Below are positions 9,191 to 19,634 of a stretch of DNA of 64,000 nucleotides, one piece after another. The notes below the pieces were generated by a model that made no database searches, was not told where the DNA came from, and saw only the letters and a list, made by a program, of their open reading frames with translations. The first letter of the stretch is position 1; every line of letters begins with the position of its first letter. Made by a program: the position numbers and the translations under genes. The stretch spans positions 179,908 to 243,907 of the forward strand of contig JAWKNY010000003.1 in NCBI GenBank assembly GCA_041391485.1. The letters are read 5' to 3'. Origin of the DNA: JACKAF01 sp041391485. GTDB lineage: Bacteria; Bdellovibrionota; FAC87; UBA2466; JACKAF01.

Positions 9191-9937
9191 ATGAGAATCA
9201 AAGAAGCCCAGCTGGGCGAAAAAGACACTTCGAATGGGAACAGATCTGACTCCGAATGGAGACAGGTTCCGTGGTCTTCCATGGGCTACGGGGCTTTGCT
9301 CACCTTGGCTTTTCAATTCACGCTCGCCATTCTGGGATCCGGGTTGGGTTTGGCATTCAGCGCGCACCCGGATCCGAACGGCACGGAAGAGGCCATTGGA
9401 TTTATGGCGGGCGCCTTTGTCCTCGTGGGTTCGCTCCTGAGCTTTGGCGCCGGAGGCTACGCTTCCGCTGTTTGGGCACGTTGCCGAAGCCGTCTGCAGA
9501 CGTGTTTTTGCGCCTGGGGGACGTGGGCACTTTGTGCACTCATTCTGGTTTTCTTTGGGATGGCTGGCGGAAGCACCTTGCTTGGCGGGCTCTTTTTACG
9601 AGCGGGAATGCCGAGCGAGTCGGCGTCTGTAGCTCGCACCCTCATTGAAGAATTGGAGCAGTCGAATTTTCGGGTGATTACCGATATGAAACTTTTTGAG
9701 GGCAAAGCCGTCACGTCGTTGGCTATCGCTGAGAACAAGAACACGAAAGACAACTCGCCCTCTCAAAAAGTAGTCGAGGATCTAAGCGAGAACTCTAAGC
9801 CCTCACTTTCCGATTCCAAGAAGAAAAAAGCGGAAACGATCGCAAATCTCGCAGCCGTCGCTGGCTTACTTGGATTTGCAGGCCTTTTACTGGGTGCCTT
9901 TTCCGCCTGGGGCGGAGCTGTGTTGGCAACGCGCTAA
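9191..9937 (+). CDS. multi-pass membrane protein, unknown
   Basis: A 248-residue protein with about four hydrophobic segments: residues 32-57, 70-95 and 103-130, and a C-terminal one at 218-245. A hydrophilic, lysine/serine-rich stretch (about 155-215) lies between the third and fourth. Glycines are abundant in the first three segments. No family is recognised. It is divergent from the delta-60 gene (97 bp between starts) and its TAA overlaps the TAG of the next gene in the shared tetranucleotide CTAA. Confidence 0.6.
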   Translation: MRIKEAQLGEKDTSNGNRSDSEWRQVPWSSMGYGALLTLAFQFTLAILGSGLGLAFSAHPDPNGTEEAIGFMAGAFVLVGSLLSFGAGGYASAVWARCRSRLQTCFCAWGTWALCALILVFFGMAGGSTLLGGLFLRAGMPSESASVARTLIEELEQSNFRVITDMKLFEGKAVTSLAIAENKNTKDNSPSQKVVEDLSENSKPSLSDSKKKKAETIANLAAVAGLLGFAGLLLGAFSAWGGAVLATR

Positions 9938-10293
9938 TGCGTTCTAGCTGGTCTTTGTCCACCCGACGCATTTTGACCCCGGTAGTCTGGGTCCTGGGCC
10001 GCTAGTTCTATGGCGAGAAGATCCTCGTTCTTTTCTTTTCTCGGATTGCTCTTTACTCGGCGAAGGTGAGGTTTCTGGGGCGGGGCCGGGGAAAGGGCCT
10101 TGGAGTGTTCCAACAAGTTCAATTCCAGATCTTTTAAGGTGCGAGCCAGTGGTGTTACGAGATGAAGGAGCTGTCGAGTGGTCCAAAGATCGACTTCGTT
10201 CAAGAGGGTTTTTCTTTCTTTCTTCGAAAGCAACCGACTGGTGGTCTTTTGGACTTCGTCCTTGATGGAACTGATGTTTAGTTTTGTCTTCAT
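9934..10293 (-). CDS. small basic protein, unknown
   Basis: A 119-residue, highly charged protein. The start at 10293 is preceded by AGGAG with good spacing; the longer in-frame extension to 10503 looks non-coding. The N-terminal half is helical and leucine-rich (LLNEVDLWTTRQLLHLVTPL); the C-terminal half is basic and proline-rich. It has no signal peptide or membrane segment, and I do not recognise a family. Overlaps the convergent membrane-protein gene by 4 bp. Confidence 0.45.
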   Translation of the reverse strand: MKTKLNISSIKDEVQKTTSRLLSKKERKTLLNEVDLWTTRQLLHLVTPLARTLKDLELNLLEHSKALSPAPPQKPHLRRVKSNPRKEKNEDLLAIELAAQDPDYRGQNASGGQRPARTH

Positions 10294-10528
10294 GTTGAGT
10301 GGCTCCTTGGTATGAATCATGCCTATTTCTATAGCAAAAATCGGACCGTTTCCGTGAAGCCTGGCGTGCCCTGCATGTCGGTGGGTGGCGTAGCGTTTAC
10401 AGCACAACCTGTATCCGATTCGTGACATGAAGGGTTGCGTCACTTGCCTGGGAACCTGGATCAGGAACTTGCAATTCCACCTGATTAATGACCGAACGTA
10501 CAAATGTAACAGTCAAAGAGGTGTAGAA

Positions 10529-10725
10529 ATGGGTTCAAAAGCACTCGCTATTGTTTTGTTGGTTGTCGGAGTGGGGCTACTGATCTTGGGAATAAATGCG
10601 TCACAGTCGGTGAGTTCAGAACTCTCAAAGCTTTTACGGGCAATCCGACAGATCAAGCCATCTGGTATCTGATTGGAGGGGCCGCGTGCGCGGTGCTAGG
10701 AGTTGTCTCCTTGAGAAGGGCTTAA
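10529..10725 (+). CDS. DUF3185 small membrane protein, frameshifted
   Basis: Reads as a two-helix inner-membrane protein of about 65 residues. The first half (ATG 10529, preceded by AGAGG) gives LAIVLLVVGVGLLILGINAS followed by QSVSSELSK. The second half is in another frame and gives FTGNPTDQAIWYLIGG, then a second hydrophobic helix and a basic end. The order 'LGINAS...FTGxPTDxxIWxLIGG' is the DUF3185 consensus. A single missing base near 10630 (AAGCTTTT) separates the halves. Function is unknown. The stop overlaps the convergent Nudix gene as TTAA. Confidence 0.7.
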
Positions 10726-11317
10726 GCCTGTCTCAAAGTTTGCTCTCGCAGGAGCCGTACTTTCTCAATAAGCCGTAACAGACTTGGCTCGTTCGTGATC
10801 GCCTTCACTTTTTCCAGCGGAAACCAACGAAGTTCATTGGACTCCTCAGAACATTGGATCGCTTTGGGATCGTGAGTCTGAATGAGGTAGCGCACGTCAT
10901 AGTGGAAGTGGGTCGGTTCGCCTGGACGAGCCGGGATCTCGTGGATGTCCCAGTCCAGCGGACGATCCGAAAGGCTGGGGTGAAAACTGAGATCGGTAAG
11001 GCCGCTCTCTTCCTCCGCCTCGCGCAACGCGACCCGGTCGACTCGCGAGTCGCCGTCGGCATGACCGCCGAGCTGTAGCCACTTGTCGAGCTTGCGGTGG
11101 TGCGTGAGCAAAACTTGAGTACAGTCGGCATCTACCACCAGGGCTGATCCGGTAACGTGTCCCTCCAAAGAGTTCGGTGAAAGCAGTCCTCGTGGGCTCG
11201 GACGAAATCGGAAAAGCGGATGAGGCTTTGATCGGCGTCCGCGGCTTCGCCACCCACCGCTTTCCAAAAAGAGGAACTGTCATGAAGTTTGGAGATCAGC
11301 TGTAGTTGTCCGTTCAT
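10722..11317 (-). CDS. Nudix hydrolase, frameshifted
   Basis: About 198 residues once one indel near 11170 is bridged. The N-terminal part (from ATG 11317, AAGAAGG upstream) ends with DCFHRT. The second frame continues GHVTGSALVVDADCTQVLLT, HHRKLDKWLQLGGHADGD and the Nudix box VALREAEEESGL (REx2EExG core, with Asp in place of the first Glu of the box). Family role: hydrolysis of nucleoside-diphosphate-linked compounds. The GHVTGSA/LQLGGHADGD signature is typical of a conserved but uncharacterised Nudix subgroup. The start lies inside the 3' end of the upstream glycosyltransferase. Confidence 0.78.
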
Positions 11318-12416
11318 CAAAGACCTTCTTGCTTTGCTTGGGCTGGCGGGTGTCCGCTAGGACATCGAGCAACAGCGCACACAGTTTATTTTTATTTTGA
11401 AACTGTTTAAGTTCGCCCACGCGGCCGTTCTGTCGTTCAATGAGCCGTTCGCGGAGAGAAGGCTGGCTTTGCAAAAACGGATGGTATGGGCGAGTTCCGT
11501 TTCGCTTTCCCCGTTCAAGAGGACCCCGCTCTTGCCCAACGTCTCCGCTACCGCGCTCCCGCTTTAGGGCGACTACCGGAACACCAAACCGCATCGCTTC
11601 GACTAGGGAATGCAAAAACCTTCATGCAAACTAGGCGACACAAAATAGTCGGCCTCCAAATACTTTGCGGCGAGTTCAAAGTCAGAAACCTTGCCCAAAA
11701 AATGCGCGACGTTCTCTAGGTTGAGGGCGCGGCGCAAAGCCCGTAAGTACTTGCCATAGATGGGGTCTTCCCGCCCTATCAGGCTCAGCTCGGCTCTGGC
11801 ACCTTCGGGAGTTTGCCGGAGTGCCGCAAGGGTGCGCAAGAGAAGCGCTTGGTTCTTGTGAGCGCACAGTTTTCCCACAAACAAGAGATGGGGATGGCCC
11901 GTGAGTCTCTCGGGCGCCCCCACTTGCCGTGGCAAGCGGTTGGTGCAAATCGAGCAAAGGGAAGCGTTCGGCCCGTATTCCATACTCCTTTAAGACACGT
12001 ACATTAAAGTCAGAGACGGCAAACACAGCGATGGCTTTGTGTTTGAACTGTGCCAACTGGGACAGCCCCTATCCTCGACAGACGTTGCAGATAAGGATCG
12101 TGGTGAAAGAACTCGGCGGCGTGACATTGTGGAACACCATCGCCTTGGGTACTTCCACGCCTAGAACTTTGGGGAGTTGAGGGTTTCCCATCGAATGCTG
12201 GATTAACAGCAAATCCGCATTCCAGATGCTTCGGCTAGGAAAACTTTGCACCAGGCCGCGCATCGCCGGGTGAATCTCGCTTGCGAAGATTTGCGACTCC
12301 ACTCCGTGCTCCAGCAAAGTATTGCGAATGAGCAGCATGTGTCGGGTTACGGCGTCGGCAGGTCCCACACTGTGATGGTATTGGTGCAGTACCAGTTTTT
12401 GGGTTTCCGCACTCAT
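11280..12416 (-). CDS. GT4-type glycosyltransferase (group 1), several frameshifts
   Basis: About 378 codons spread over three frames. In order: an N-terminal Rossmann half (from ATG 12416) with LVLHQYHHSVGPADAVTRHM and NADLLLIQHSMG; a middle part with AIAVFAVSDFNVRVLKEYGI; a GT-B C-terminal domain with LLFVGKLCAHKNQALLLRTL and DYFVSPSLHEGFCIP; then LVEAMRFGVPVVAL and GKSGVLLNGESETELAH. The ExGFCIPLVEAM segment is the EX7E nucleotide-sugar site of GT4 enzymes. At least four indels lie between 11.4 and 12.07 kb. Likely transfers a sugar during LPS or polysaccharide synthesis; donor and acceptor are unknown. Its ATG overlaps the stop of the preceding small gene (ATGA). Confidence 0.8.
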
Positions 12417-12655
12417 CCTTTGATTCGGTACTTAATTTGCGGAAAAGCCTGAATTAAGGTTCGGCCCAGCCAGCTAATCCACGGCAACGGGGTGAATCTT
12501 CCGGCCTCGAATTCTCTTTCATAGAGGCGAAGCTCTGTGTTGTGGAGCAAACCCAAACTCTTTCTTTTGCAGTCTACGGCTGCGGCCGCGCGCGAATAGC
12601 TTGCGTTTAGCTCTTTCTCCTCTTTTTCAAAACCCGGTATCTCAAAGCGCTTCAT
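12413..12655 (-). CDS. 80-residue protein coupled to thiolase and glycosyltransferase genes
   Basis: Starts within the stop codon of the thiolase gene (ATGA at 12652-12655) and ends within the start codon of the glycosyltransferase (ATGA at 12413-12416), so translation is probably coupled on both sides. The product is charged at the N-terminus (MKRFEIPGFEKEEKEL) and ends in aromatic and basic residues (PWISWLGRTLIQAFPQ), perhaps a short membrane-associating helix. No family is recognised. The tight overlaps are the main evidence that it is a real gene. Confidence 0.5.
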   Translation of the reverse strand: MKRFEIPGFEKEEKELNASYSRAAAAVDCKRKSLGLLHNTELRLYEREFEAGRFTPLPWISWLGRTLIQAFPQIKYRIKG

Positions 12656-13833
12656 GCCAGGTTCTCCACCAACAAGGCTGAGGCTTCCCCACCGCCAATA
12701 CAAAGAGCGGCGACACCGAGCTTTTTTCCGGTGCGTTTGAGGCCATGGATAAGCGTCGTTAGAATGCGCGTTCCGCTGGCGCCCAACGGGTGCCCCAGAG
12801 CGATGGCCCCTCCGGAAATATTCACTTTGGACTCGTCGATTTTCAGATCCCGCACGCAGGCAAGTGCGACTACGGCAAAGGCCTCATTAATTTCGTAGAG
12901 ATCCACATCGCTGGCTTTCAGGTTGGCGCGCTTCAGAAGCTTTTCAATGGCCCCTACGGGAGCGGTGGTAAACCACTCGGGTTGCTGCGCGTGGCTGGCT
13001 TGGGCCAGCACGCGGGCGATGGGTTTGACTCCCCACTGCGCTGCTAGATCCGCCGTTGTGAGCACGACAGCCGACGCCCCGTCGCTGAGCGAACTGGCGT
13101 TAGCAGCAGTGATTGTCCCGCTAGAAGAAAAAACAGGGCGCAACTCCCCAAACTTGTCGAGCTTGGCGCGTAAAGGCTCTTCATCGGCGCTAAATTCGGT
13201 GACCTGCCCTTTTCGTCCGGGGACTGCAACCGAGATCATTTCATTCTTGAACCAGCCGCTTTCGGCGGCTTGCAAGGAACGTTCGTAACTCTGCTTGGCG
13301 AAGCGATCTTGATCCGCTCGCGAGATGTCTTTTTCTTTGGCGCAAAGTTCCGCGGCGTTGCCCATGTGGAAGTCGTTATAAACATCCCACAACCCATCAT
13401 GAACCATCATGTCGACGACTTTGTCGTGGCCCATGCGGTAACCCTTGCGCGCCTTTGGAAGCAGGTAGGGCGCGCCGCTCATGCTTTCCATGCCGCCTGC
13501 CACGACAGCGCTTACATCGCCGGTCTGCAGCATCTGCGCTCCCCACATGACGGTTTTCAGACCGCTGCCGCAAACCCGGTTCAGCGTCGTGCAGCGTACC
13601 GAATGGGGAAGCTCCGCAAAAAGGGCGGCTTGGCGGGCGGGAGCCTGGCCCAGGCCCCCTGAAAGCACGTTTCCCATCAAACATTCGTCCACGGCTTGGG
13701 CCTCTATGCCGGAGCGTTTAACCGCCTCCTTTACCGCGATCGCGCCCAAGCGAGGGGCTGGGATATCACTCAAAGTGCCCAGATAGGCCCCGATGGGTGT
13801 TCGTACTGCCGATAAAATGACAACTTCTTTCAT
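12652..13833 (-). CDS. atoB: acetyl-CoA acetyltransferase (thiolase)
   Basis: A 393-residue, full-length thiolase catalysing acetoacetyl-CoA/2 acetyl-CoA interconversion, or beta-ketothiolysis of a longer substrate. The active-site residues are all present: Cys88 in NRVCGSGLKTV, His near 348 in GHPLGASG and Cys near 378 in CIGGGE. The N-terminus VVILSAVRTPIGAYLGTL is typical. Chain-length specificity cannot be read from sequence, so the symbol is provisional (phaA or fadA-like roles are possible). First gene of a minus-strand set with the 80-residue protein, the glycosyltransferase and the Nudix hydrolase. Divergent from leuS. Confidence 0.93.
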   Translation of the reverse strand: MKEVVILSAVRTPIGAYLGTLSDIPAPRLGAIAVKEAVKRSGIEAQAVDECLMGNVLSGGLGQAPARQAALFAELPHSVRCTTLNRVCGSGLKTVMWGAQMLQTGDVSAVVAGGMESMSGAPYLLPKARKGYRMGHDKVVDMMVHDGLWDVYNDFHMGNAAELCAKEKDISRADQDRFAKQSYERSLQAAESGWFKNEMISVAVPGRKGQVTEFSADEEPLRAKLDKFGELRPVFSSSGTITAANASSLSDGASAVVLTTADLAAQWGVKPIARVLAQASHAQQPEWFTTAPVGAIEKLLKRANLKASDVDLYEINEAFAVVALACVRDLKIDESKVNISGGAIALGHPLGASGTRILTTLIHGLKRTGKKLGVAALCIGGGEASALLVENLA

Positions 13834-13935
13834 TCTTGAGCCTCCTCAGCTAAACTGCCGAAAAATTTTGGACTAGGCAAGTTTCGCCGATCTTAGGCCC
13901 TAAAACCGGGGCCACGACAAAGGTGCCAAATCACG

Positions 13936-16466
13936 ATGCAGTACGATCCTTCAAAAATTGAACCCAAATGGCAAGCCGCTTGGGACAAAGAACGGGCCTT
14001 TTCCACGCCGAAGACTTTGCCAGAACTCAAAGCAAAACCGAAGTTTTATGCGCTTGATATGTTTCCTTACCCTTCGGGTGCCGGTCTGCACACGGGCCAC
14101 GCCGAAGGGTACACGGGAACGGACGTCATCTCTCGCTACAAAAGGATGTGCGGCTTTCACGTTCTGCACCCCATGGGCTGGGACGCTTTTGGGTTGCCGG
14201 CCGAGCGGGCCGCCGTGCGCGAGAATGTGCACCCCGCCGAGATCACCAAGCGCAATACCGACAACTTTCGTCGGCAGATCAAGCGGCTTGGACTTAGCTA
14301 CGACTGGGATCGGGAGATCAACACATCCTCGGTGGACTACTATAGATGGACGCAGTGGATCTTCCTGAAGCTCTATGAAAAGGGGCTCGCGTACATGGCG
14401 GAAGTTCCCGTCAACTGGTGCCCGGCCTTGGGAACGGTGCTAGCCAATGAAGAAGTCAAAGACGGCAAATACGTAGAAACCGGTGATCCGGTGGAACGCC
14501 GACTCATGAAGCAGTGGATGCTGAAGATCACGGCTTATGCGGATCGCTTGCTCGAAGATTTGGACGGGCTCGATTGGCCAGACGGTGTTTTGGAAATGCA
14601 GCGGAATTGGATCGGCAAGTCTCAAGGGGCGGATGTGCGTTTTGCCATCGCCGACACCGATCAGGAACTCACCGTATTCACAACGCGTCCCGATACTTTG
14701 TTTGGTGCCACCTACTGTGTGCTCGCTCCGGAGCACCCGCTTGTAGCTTCTCTCACTTCCAAGGACCAAGCAGCGGCGGTCGAGGCGTACGTAGCGGAAG
14801 CAAAAAACAAATCCGATCTCCTACGAACCGAGCTTGCGAAAGAGAAAACTGGCGTCTTCACGGGAGCCTATGCGGTTAACCCGGTAAACAAGAAGCGCCT
14901 TCCTATTTGGGTCGCTGACTACGTTTTGATGTCGTACGGAACGGGCGCCATCATGGCGGTGCCAGCTCACGATGAGCGGGATCACGAGTTTGCCAAGACC
15001 TTCTCCCTTCCCATCATTGAAGTGATCTCGGGGGGAGACGTAACGGCTGCCGCGTACGTGGGCGACGGCAAATTGGTAAATTCCGATTTTCTAGACGGCC
15101 TCGACGTGGAGTCCGCCAAAACCAAGATTATCGCCTGGCTGGAAAAAGAGGGGCAGGGTACGGGCGTTGTCCGTTACCGTCTGCGTGACTGGTTGTTTTC
15201 TCGGCAACGCTACTGGGGCGAACCTTTCCCTATCGTGCACTTAGAGAACGGGGACATCGTTCCCCTCCCTGAGGATGCGCTGCCTGTTGAACTTCCTCGG
15301 ATTGATGAGTTTAAGCCTACCGAAGATGGGCGTCCCCCGTTGGCACGCGCGTCCGAGGCCTGGTTGAACGTGAAGCTTCCCGACGGTAGACAGGGTACCC
15401 GCGAAACCAACACCATGCCCCAGTGGGCCGGATCATGCTGGTACTACCTGCGCTTTGTGGATCCCTTGAATAAGACTTCCTCGTGGGATCCCGGAGTGGC
15501 GGACTACTGGCTTCCTGTCGATCTTTACGTCGGAGGGGTGGAGCACGCCGTGTTGCACCTACTTTACGCGCGTTTTGGCATAAGGTTTTGTATGATTGCG
15601 GGCTCGTGAAGACCAGGAGCCGTTTCAAAGCTTTTTAACCAGGGAATGATCTTGGCGATGAGCTTTCGCGATGAGCGCGGAAAGTACTACTTGCCGGAGC
15701 AGACAGAAAAACGTGGTGAGGAATACTTCGTTAAGGGGACCGACACCGTTTTACAAACCCAAGTTGAAAAGATGTCCAAGTCCAAACTCAATGTGGTGAG
15801 TCCGGATGATGTCATCGAGGCGCACGGTGCCGATGCAATGCGCTTGTATGAACTTTTCATGGGACCTCTCGATCAGCCCAAGCCTTGGCAAATGGACGGA
15901 GTCGAAGGTGTCGCCCGATTTCTCGCGCGGGTCTGGCGTCTCGCTGTAGATGAGCGTTCGGGAGGGCTGAACCCTAAGCTGGTGGAGGCCCCGGGCAATA
16001 GCCAACTGGAACTTTGGAAGATGTTCCATAAGACCGCCAAGAAGGTGACGGAAGATACTGAGCGACTGCAGTTCAACACGGCTATTTCGCAGATGATGGT
16101 CTTTGTGAATACCGCGTATCAAACCGAGACCGTACCCAAAGAATGTTTTCTCGGATTCCTGCGTTTGCTCGCGCCCTACGCGCCTCACCTGTGCGAAGAA
16201 CTTTGGTCGCTGCTTGGACAGAAGGCCTCATTTCGCTCGCGGAGTGGCCGGTCTTTGATCCTTCGCTGGCCGAAGAGAACACGGTCTCTATCGTGGTCCA
16301 GGTGAATGGGAAAAGGCGCGAAGTATTGGAAATGCCTCGCGATACCTCCAAGGCCGATTTGGAGAAAGCCGCCCTTTCCAACGACAAGGTGCAGAAGTTT
16401 ATGGAAGGCAAAGCCCCCAAAAAGGTGATTGTCGTTCCTAACCGCCTGGTCAATATTGTGGTCTGA
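13936..16466 (+). CDS. leuS: leucyl-tRNA synthetase, broken by four indels
   Basis: Charges tRNA-Leu with leucine. About 843 codons, the usual bacterial length. Visible: the HIGH-type motif FPYPSGAGLHTGHAEGYT (residues about 41-58), the editing-domain TTRPDTLFGATY, and KMSKSKLNVVSPDD (class I KMSKS). Frameshifts near 15573 (a T run one base short), 15614 (CC for CCC), 15629 (AAA for AAAA) and 16235 (a G run one base short) split the frame. Restoring one base at each gives HLLYARFWHKVLYD and FQKLFNQGMILAMSF, the expected family sequence. These look like homopolymer assembly errors in an essential gene. The stop overlaps lptE as TGATG. Confidence 0.95.
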
Positions 16467-17041
16467 TGTTTAGACGGTTCGCCATTTCCTTGCTGCCTGC
16501 GTTTTGCCTAGTGCTGACACAATGTGGGTATACGCTTTCTCACAGACTTCGAGCCGAGTTTCGAGACTCGCGCGGAATTTTCGTTCCCGTTTTTGACAAT
16601 CGTACCGACGAAGTGGGGGCGGAGATCGTGTTCACCAACGCTCTGATTCGCGAGATTACAAGTCGCCGGCAAATCTTACTCTCGACGCGGGAAAGGGGTG
16701 CCTTGGAGTTACATGGGGTGATCACGGACATTCGTGTCGAACCCACCACACTTACCGATGCAGGCTTTAAGGGACTACAAGGCTACCAACGTATTCCCAG
16801 TGAGCTTGGGGTGCGCGTCAACCTGGCCTTGGTTTTGCGCGATCCTAAGAGTGGCAAGATCTACTGGAGCCGGGACTTTAGCGGTTACCGCCGGGTGAAC
16901 GCTCCTACGGATCGAACCTATGATTACCAGTCTCCCAGTTCAGTGGGACTCGCTACTCAATCCATCTATGAATCTGAATACCCTGAGATAGCTCGCCAGA
17001 TTGTTCGCGACGTGTATGACGAAATGGTTGAGGTTTTTTGA
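16466..17041 (+). CDS. lptE: LPS-assembly lipoprotein LptE
   Basis: A 191-residue outer-membrane lipoprotein that plugs and assembles the LptD translocon delivering LPS to the cell surface. The signal peptide ends in a good lipobox, LTQC, with Cys20 acylated, followed by GYTLSHRL, matching the CGYxLRG-like start of LptE. The mature domain has the LptE beta/alpha pattern (IFVPVFDNRT, TNALIREITSRRQILL). Position between leuS and holA is the conserved proteobacterial order and strongly supports the call. Start overlaps the leuS stop; stop overlaps the holA start by one base. Confidence 0.9.
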   Translation: MFRRFAISLLPAFCLVLTQCGYTLSHRLRAEFRDSRGIFVPVFDNRTDEVGAEIVFTNALIREITSRRQILLSTRERGALELHGVITDIRVEPTTLTDAGFKGLQGYQRIPSELGVRVNLALVLRDPKSGKIYWSRDFSGYRRVNAPTDRTYDYQSPSSVGLATQSIYESEYPEIARQIVRDVYDEMVEVF

Positions 17042-18056
17042 TGGCGGTTACAGCTAGCAAGATTTTCAAAGACCTTTCTCAGGGGAAGTGGGCTCCACTC
17101 AATCTCATTGTTGGAGAAGAGCCGTTTCAAACACGTGAGATTATCGATCGCTTCAAGTCGCACCTTCTCAAGGACGGCACAGAGGCCGAGTTTAATCTGG
17201 AAAGCTTTGACGGAGTCAGTTCCAGTTATGGGCAGTTGTTAGAGTCCTTGCAACAGATGCCGGGTCTATTCGCAGAAGAGTCTGGAACGCGCCTGGTGGT
17301 TTGCCGTGATTTGGACAAGCTGGGCGAGGCTGCCCTTGAGAAGATGGAAGACTACTTTGCCACCCCGTCGGAAAGCACTTGTTTTGTCGCCACCGCTTCA
17401 AAAGTGAAGAAGAAAAGCTCCTGGTACACGACTTGGAGCAAAGTGGGGAATGTGGTGGAGGTCCATGAGCCTTTTGAGCGGGACTGGGCGAGGTGGAAGT
17501 CCTTTTTGAGGGAAGTGCCACAAGAAGATTGAGTCGGATGCCTGGAATCTGATGTTGGATGTTTCTAACCGCCGTCTGAGTACCCTTTGGATGGAGATAG
17601 ACAAGATCAGCACCTTTGTAGAACCTCGGGCACAGATTACTTTGCAGGATGTGTTGCAGGATGGTGAAGGCAAAAGCACGGAGAATATTTTTTCTTTGGG
17701 GGAGTCCGTTCTGCGTGGGAGTCGCTATGAAGCGGTGAAGCAGTACCAGGCCTTGATTACTTCGGGGGAGAATGAAATCAAGATCCTTTCTTTGGTAGTG
17801 AAGCAGTTCCGTCTACTCTATCAGTGTTTGAAGATGAAAGAGCAAGGAGAGTTTGAGCTGGCGCTGCCGCAAAGCAGTTGGGGCTCACCCGTATTTTTTG
17901 ACCAAACTCCTCAACCAAGCCGATTCTAGAGCCAAGAGTGAGCTGAAGCGGGCTTTGGACTTGCTTACAGAGTGCGATTTTAATTTGAAACTAGGGCGGG
18001 GTAGCTTTTTAGAAAATTTCTGCGTCCCGTATTTTAGTGAGTCACGCAGTCTTTAA
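17041..18056 (+). CDS. holA: DNA polymerase III delta subunit, frameshifted
   Basis: Clamp-loader subunit that opens the beta clamp. About 339 codons, the normal HolA length, split over three frames. The N-terminal part has APLNLIVGEEPFQTREIIDR and QQMPGLFAEESGTRLVVCRD; the middle part has NRRLSTLWMEIDKISTF and ENEIKILSLVVKQFRLLYQC (the conserved domain III region); the end has FLTKLLNQADSRAKSELKRA. Indels lie near 17515, 17868 and 17900 (the last in a T6 run that should be T7). Encoded directly after lptE with TGATG overlap, as in other proteobacteria. The 3' end overlaps the convergent Wzy-like gene by 15 bp. Confidence 0.9.
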
Positions 18057-19472
18057 GGACTGCAGACGTGTACGCATCGCGAACAAGATCACGGTAATCA
18101 TCGCAATGCCGTTGAGGATGGAGCCGAGTGAGTTTCCAAAGCTGATGACCGTAGAGAGATAGCAGGTAAACAAGAAGGAATACCCGCCTCCCAGTGGCAT
18201 GTACGACAGGCGCTCCACCACGAGCACGAGAAACCCAAAGAAAATGGCGCAAGAGTATAGTCCCAGGAATCCAAAATTCATGTAGGCTTCGCCCAGGTAT
18301 CCCACGCCTACGCTAGTCGTGTAGTCGTCAGAGCTAAGAAAGCCGTACTGCCTTCCGAACTTGTTCCAAAAGTTCCATGCGGGCTTACCGGGCCAGAGCA
18401 AGCGCGGGATGAACATGAACGGGATGTTCGCGTAGCTTTCGCCACCCCAGTAAGGCACTTTTGACGGCGTCCAAGCCAAGACGCGCTCAAGGGAGTCGTC
18501 GCCGATTCGGCCAAAACCTTTGGCCAGCGCTTCCTTGGTCTGGTCTCCGGGATCTTCGTCTACGTCGAACTCATCAACGGTAATACCTGCAACGGCAGCG
18601 ATGTCATCATCCAACTCAGCACCGAAGTACTTCCAGGCGGCCAGAGATCCCAAAACGCCTAGGTTTTCAACCACGGTCGCCTGAGGAACGTTCTTAATGA
18701 CGTTGCGGTACCAGCTTTTAATGGGCTGCAGGGCGCAAAGCATGAGGGCCACAAAGGCGAGCGCTAGCAGATTGCGCATCTTGCGCTGCAAACAAACGGT
18801 CACAAAGATAACACCACCGACGGTACCGGCGTACACAAGCATGCCGAAACGCAGGAAGTGGTGAAAGGCGGCGGCGACGGCAGCGATTCGATAGAACAGC
18901 ATCCAGCCGTTCAACTTGGGCGCTCGGCCGCTAAAGAGCAGCACGACACAGATAAAATAGAGAACGATCTCGATGGATCGAATTGAAGCGGGTACCGAGA
19001 CGGTGAGATACGTATGGAGCAGTACGAAGATGCCGATGCCATGAAGGAGGCGTTTCCCCAGGAAGAGCGGCTTGTGTTCACCGCGGTTTATGCCGCGCAT
19101 GACGAACGGATAAAAGGAGTAGTAGCTGAGGATGATCAATAGCGAACAGGTGGTGAGTTCTTGTACGGTGGCGAGTGTCTCCGGGTAGACCGTCGATAAT
19201 TTATGGATGTGAAAAAGTTGGTTGAGTTTGGCGATGGAGTAGGTCACCAAATGGTTGAACATGACGAAGCTTAGGAAGTTCAGCTTTCCGGTAGAGAACG
19301 AGATGGCAAACGGAGCCACCTGGATGAGCATCAACAAAAACAAGGCCGCTAGACCGCTTTTGTCGTCTAGGAGGCGGATGCCGATGACGCTGAGAGAGAA
19401 GGAAATGAGGGCGATGACCGCTACGCTGGAGGGATTCCAGAATTGAATGGCATCTTGCCGTGCGTTAACCAT
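18042..19472 (-). CDS. polytopic membrane protein, Wzy/O-antigen-polymerase-like
   Basis: A 476-residue protein with about 11-12 hydrophobic segments and one long hydrophilic periplasmic-type loop (about residues 280-385). The loop is rich in acidic residues and ends in GVGYLGEAYMNFGFLGL. A large loop followed by a 'YLGEAYxNFG' segment is typical of O-antigen and oligosaccharide-repeat polymerases. Family-level similarity is weak, as usual for Wzy proteins. It is next to a GT-C-like membrane protein on the other strand and within a few kb of a GT4 gene, which fits surface-polysaccharide synthesis. Confidence 0.6.
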   Translation of the reverse strand: MVNARQDAIQFWNPSSVAVIALISFSLSVIGIRLLDDKSGLAALFLLMLIQVAPFAISFSTGKLNFLSFVMFNHLVTYSIAKLNQLFHIHKLSTVYPETLATVQELTTCSLLIILSYYSFYPFVMRGINRGEHKPLFLGKRLLHGIGIFVLLHTYLTVSVPASIRSIEIVLYFICVVLLFSGRAPKLNGWMLFYRIAAVAAAFHHFLRFGMLVYAGTVGGVIFVTVCLQRKMRNLLALAFVALMLCALQPIKSWYRNVIKNVPQATVVENLGVLGSLAAWKYFGAELDDDIAAVAGITVDEFDVDEDPGDQTKEALAKGFGRIGDDSLERVLAWTPSKVPYWGGESYANIPFMFIPRLLWPGKPAWNFWNKFGRQYGFLSSDDYTTSVGVGYLGEAYMNFGFLGLYSCAIFFGFLVLVVERLSYMPLGGGYSFLFTCYLSTVISFGNSLGSILNGIAMITVILFAMRTRLQSLKTA

Positions 19473-19634
19473 TTGAGTGTCACTCCCTGACTCTAAATCA
19501 TTCGGAAGAACTTTGAATTCTCATTGAGTCGTGGGCTTAGTCTTTGAAATAAAAAGGATTCTTTCCCCGGCTAGTGGGGACAAATCGAGAAGTTGCTGCG
19601 ATGGGTTAGGAGGCGTTTGCGCTACAATGGGTAC

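Noticed and set aside
11280..12416. Several small independent genes in the glycosyltransferase region
   Set aside because: Their products line up in order as one GT-B glycosyltransferase, each fragment ending where the next frame continues.
13834..13935. T-box or leader peptide regulating leuS
   Set aside because: The 102-bp gap lacks a T-box sequence, a specifier stem or a terminator with a T run.
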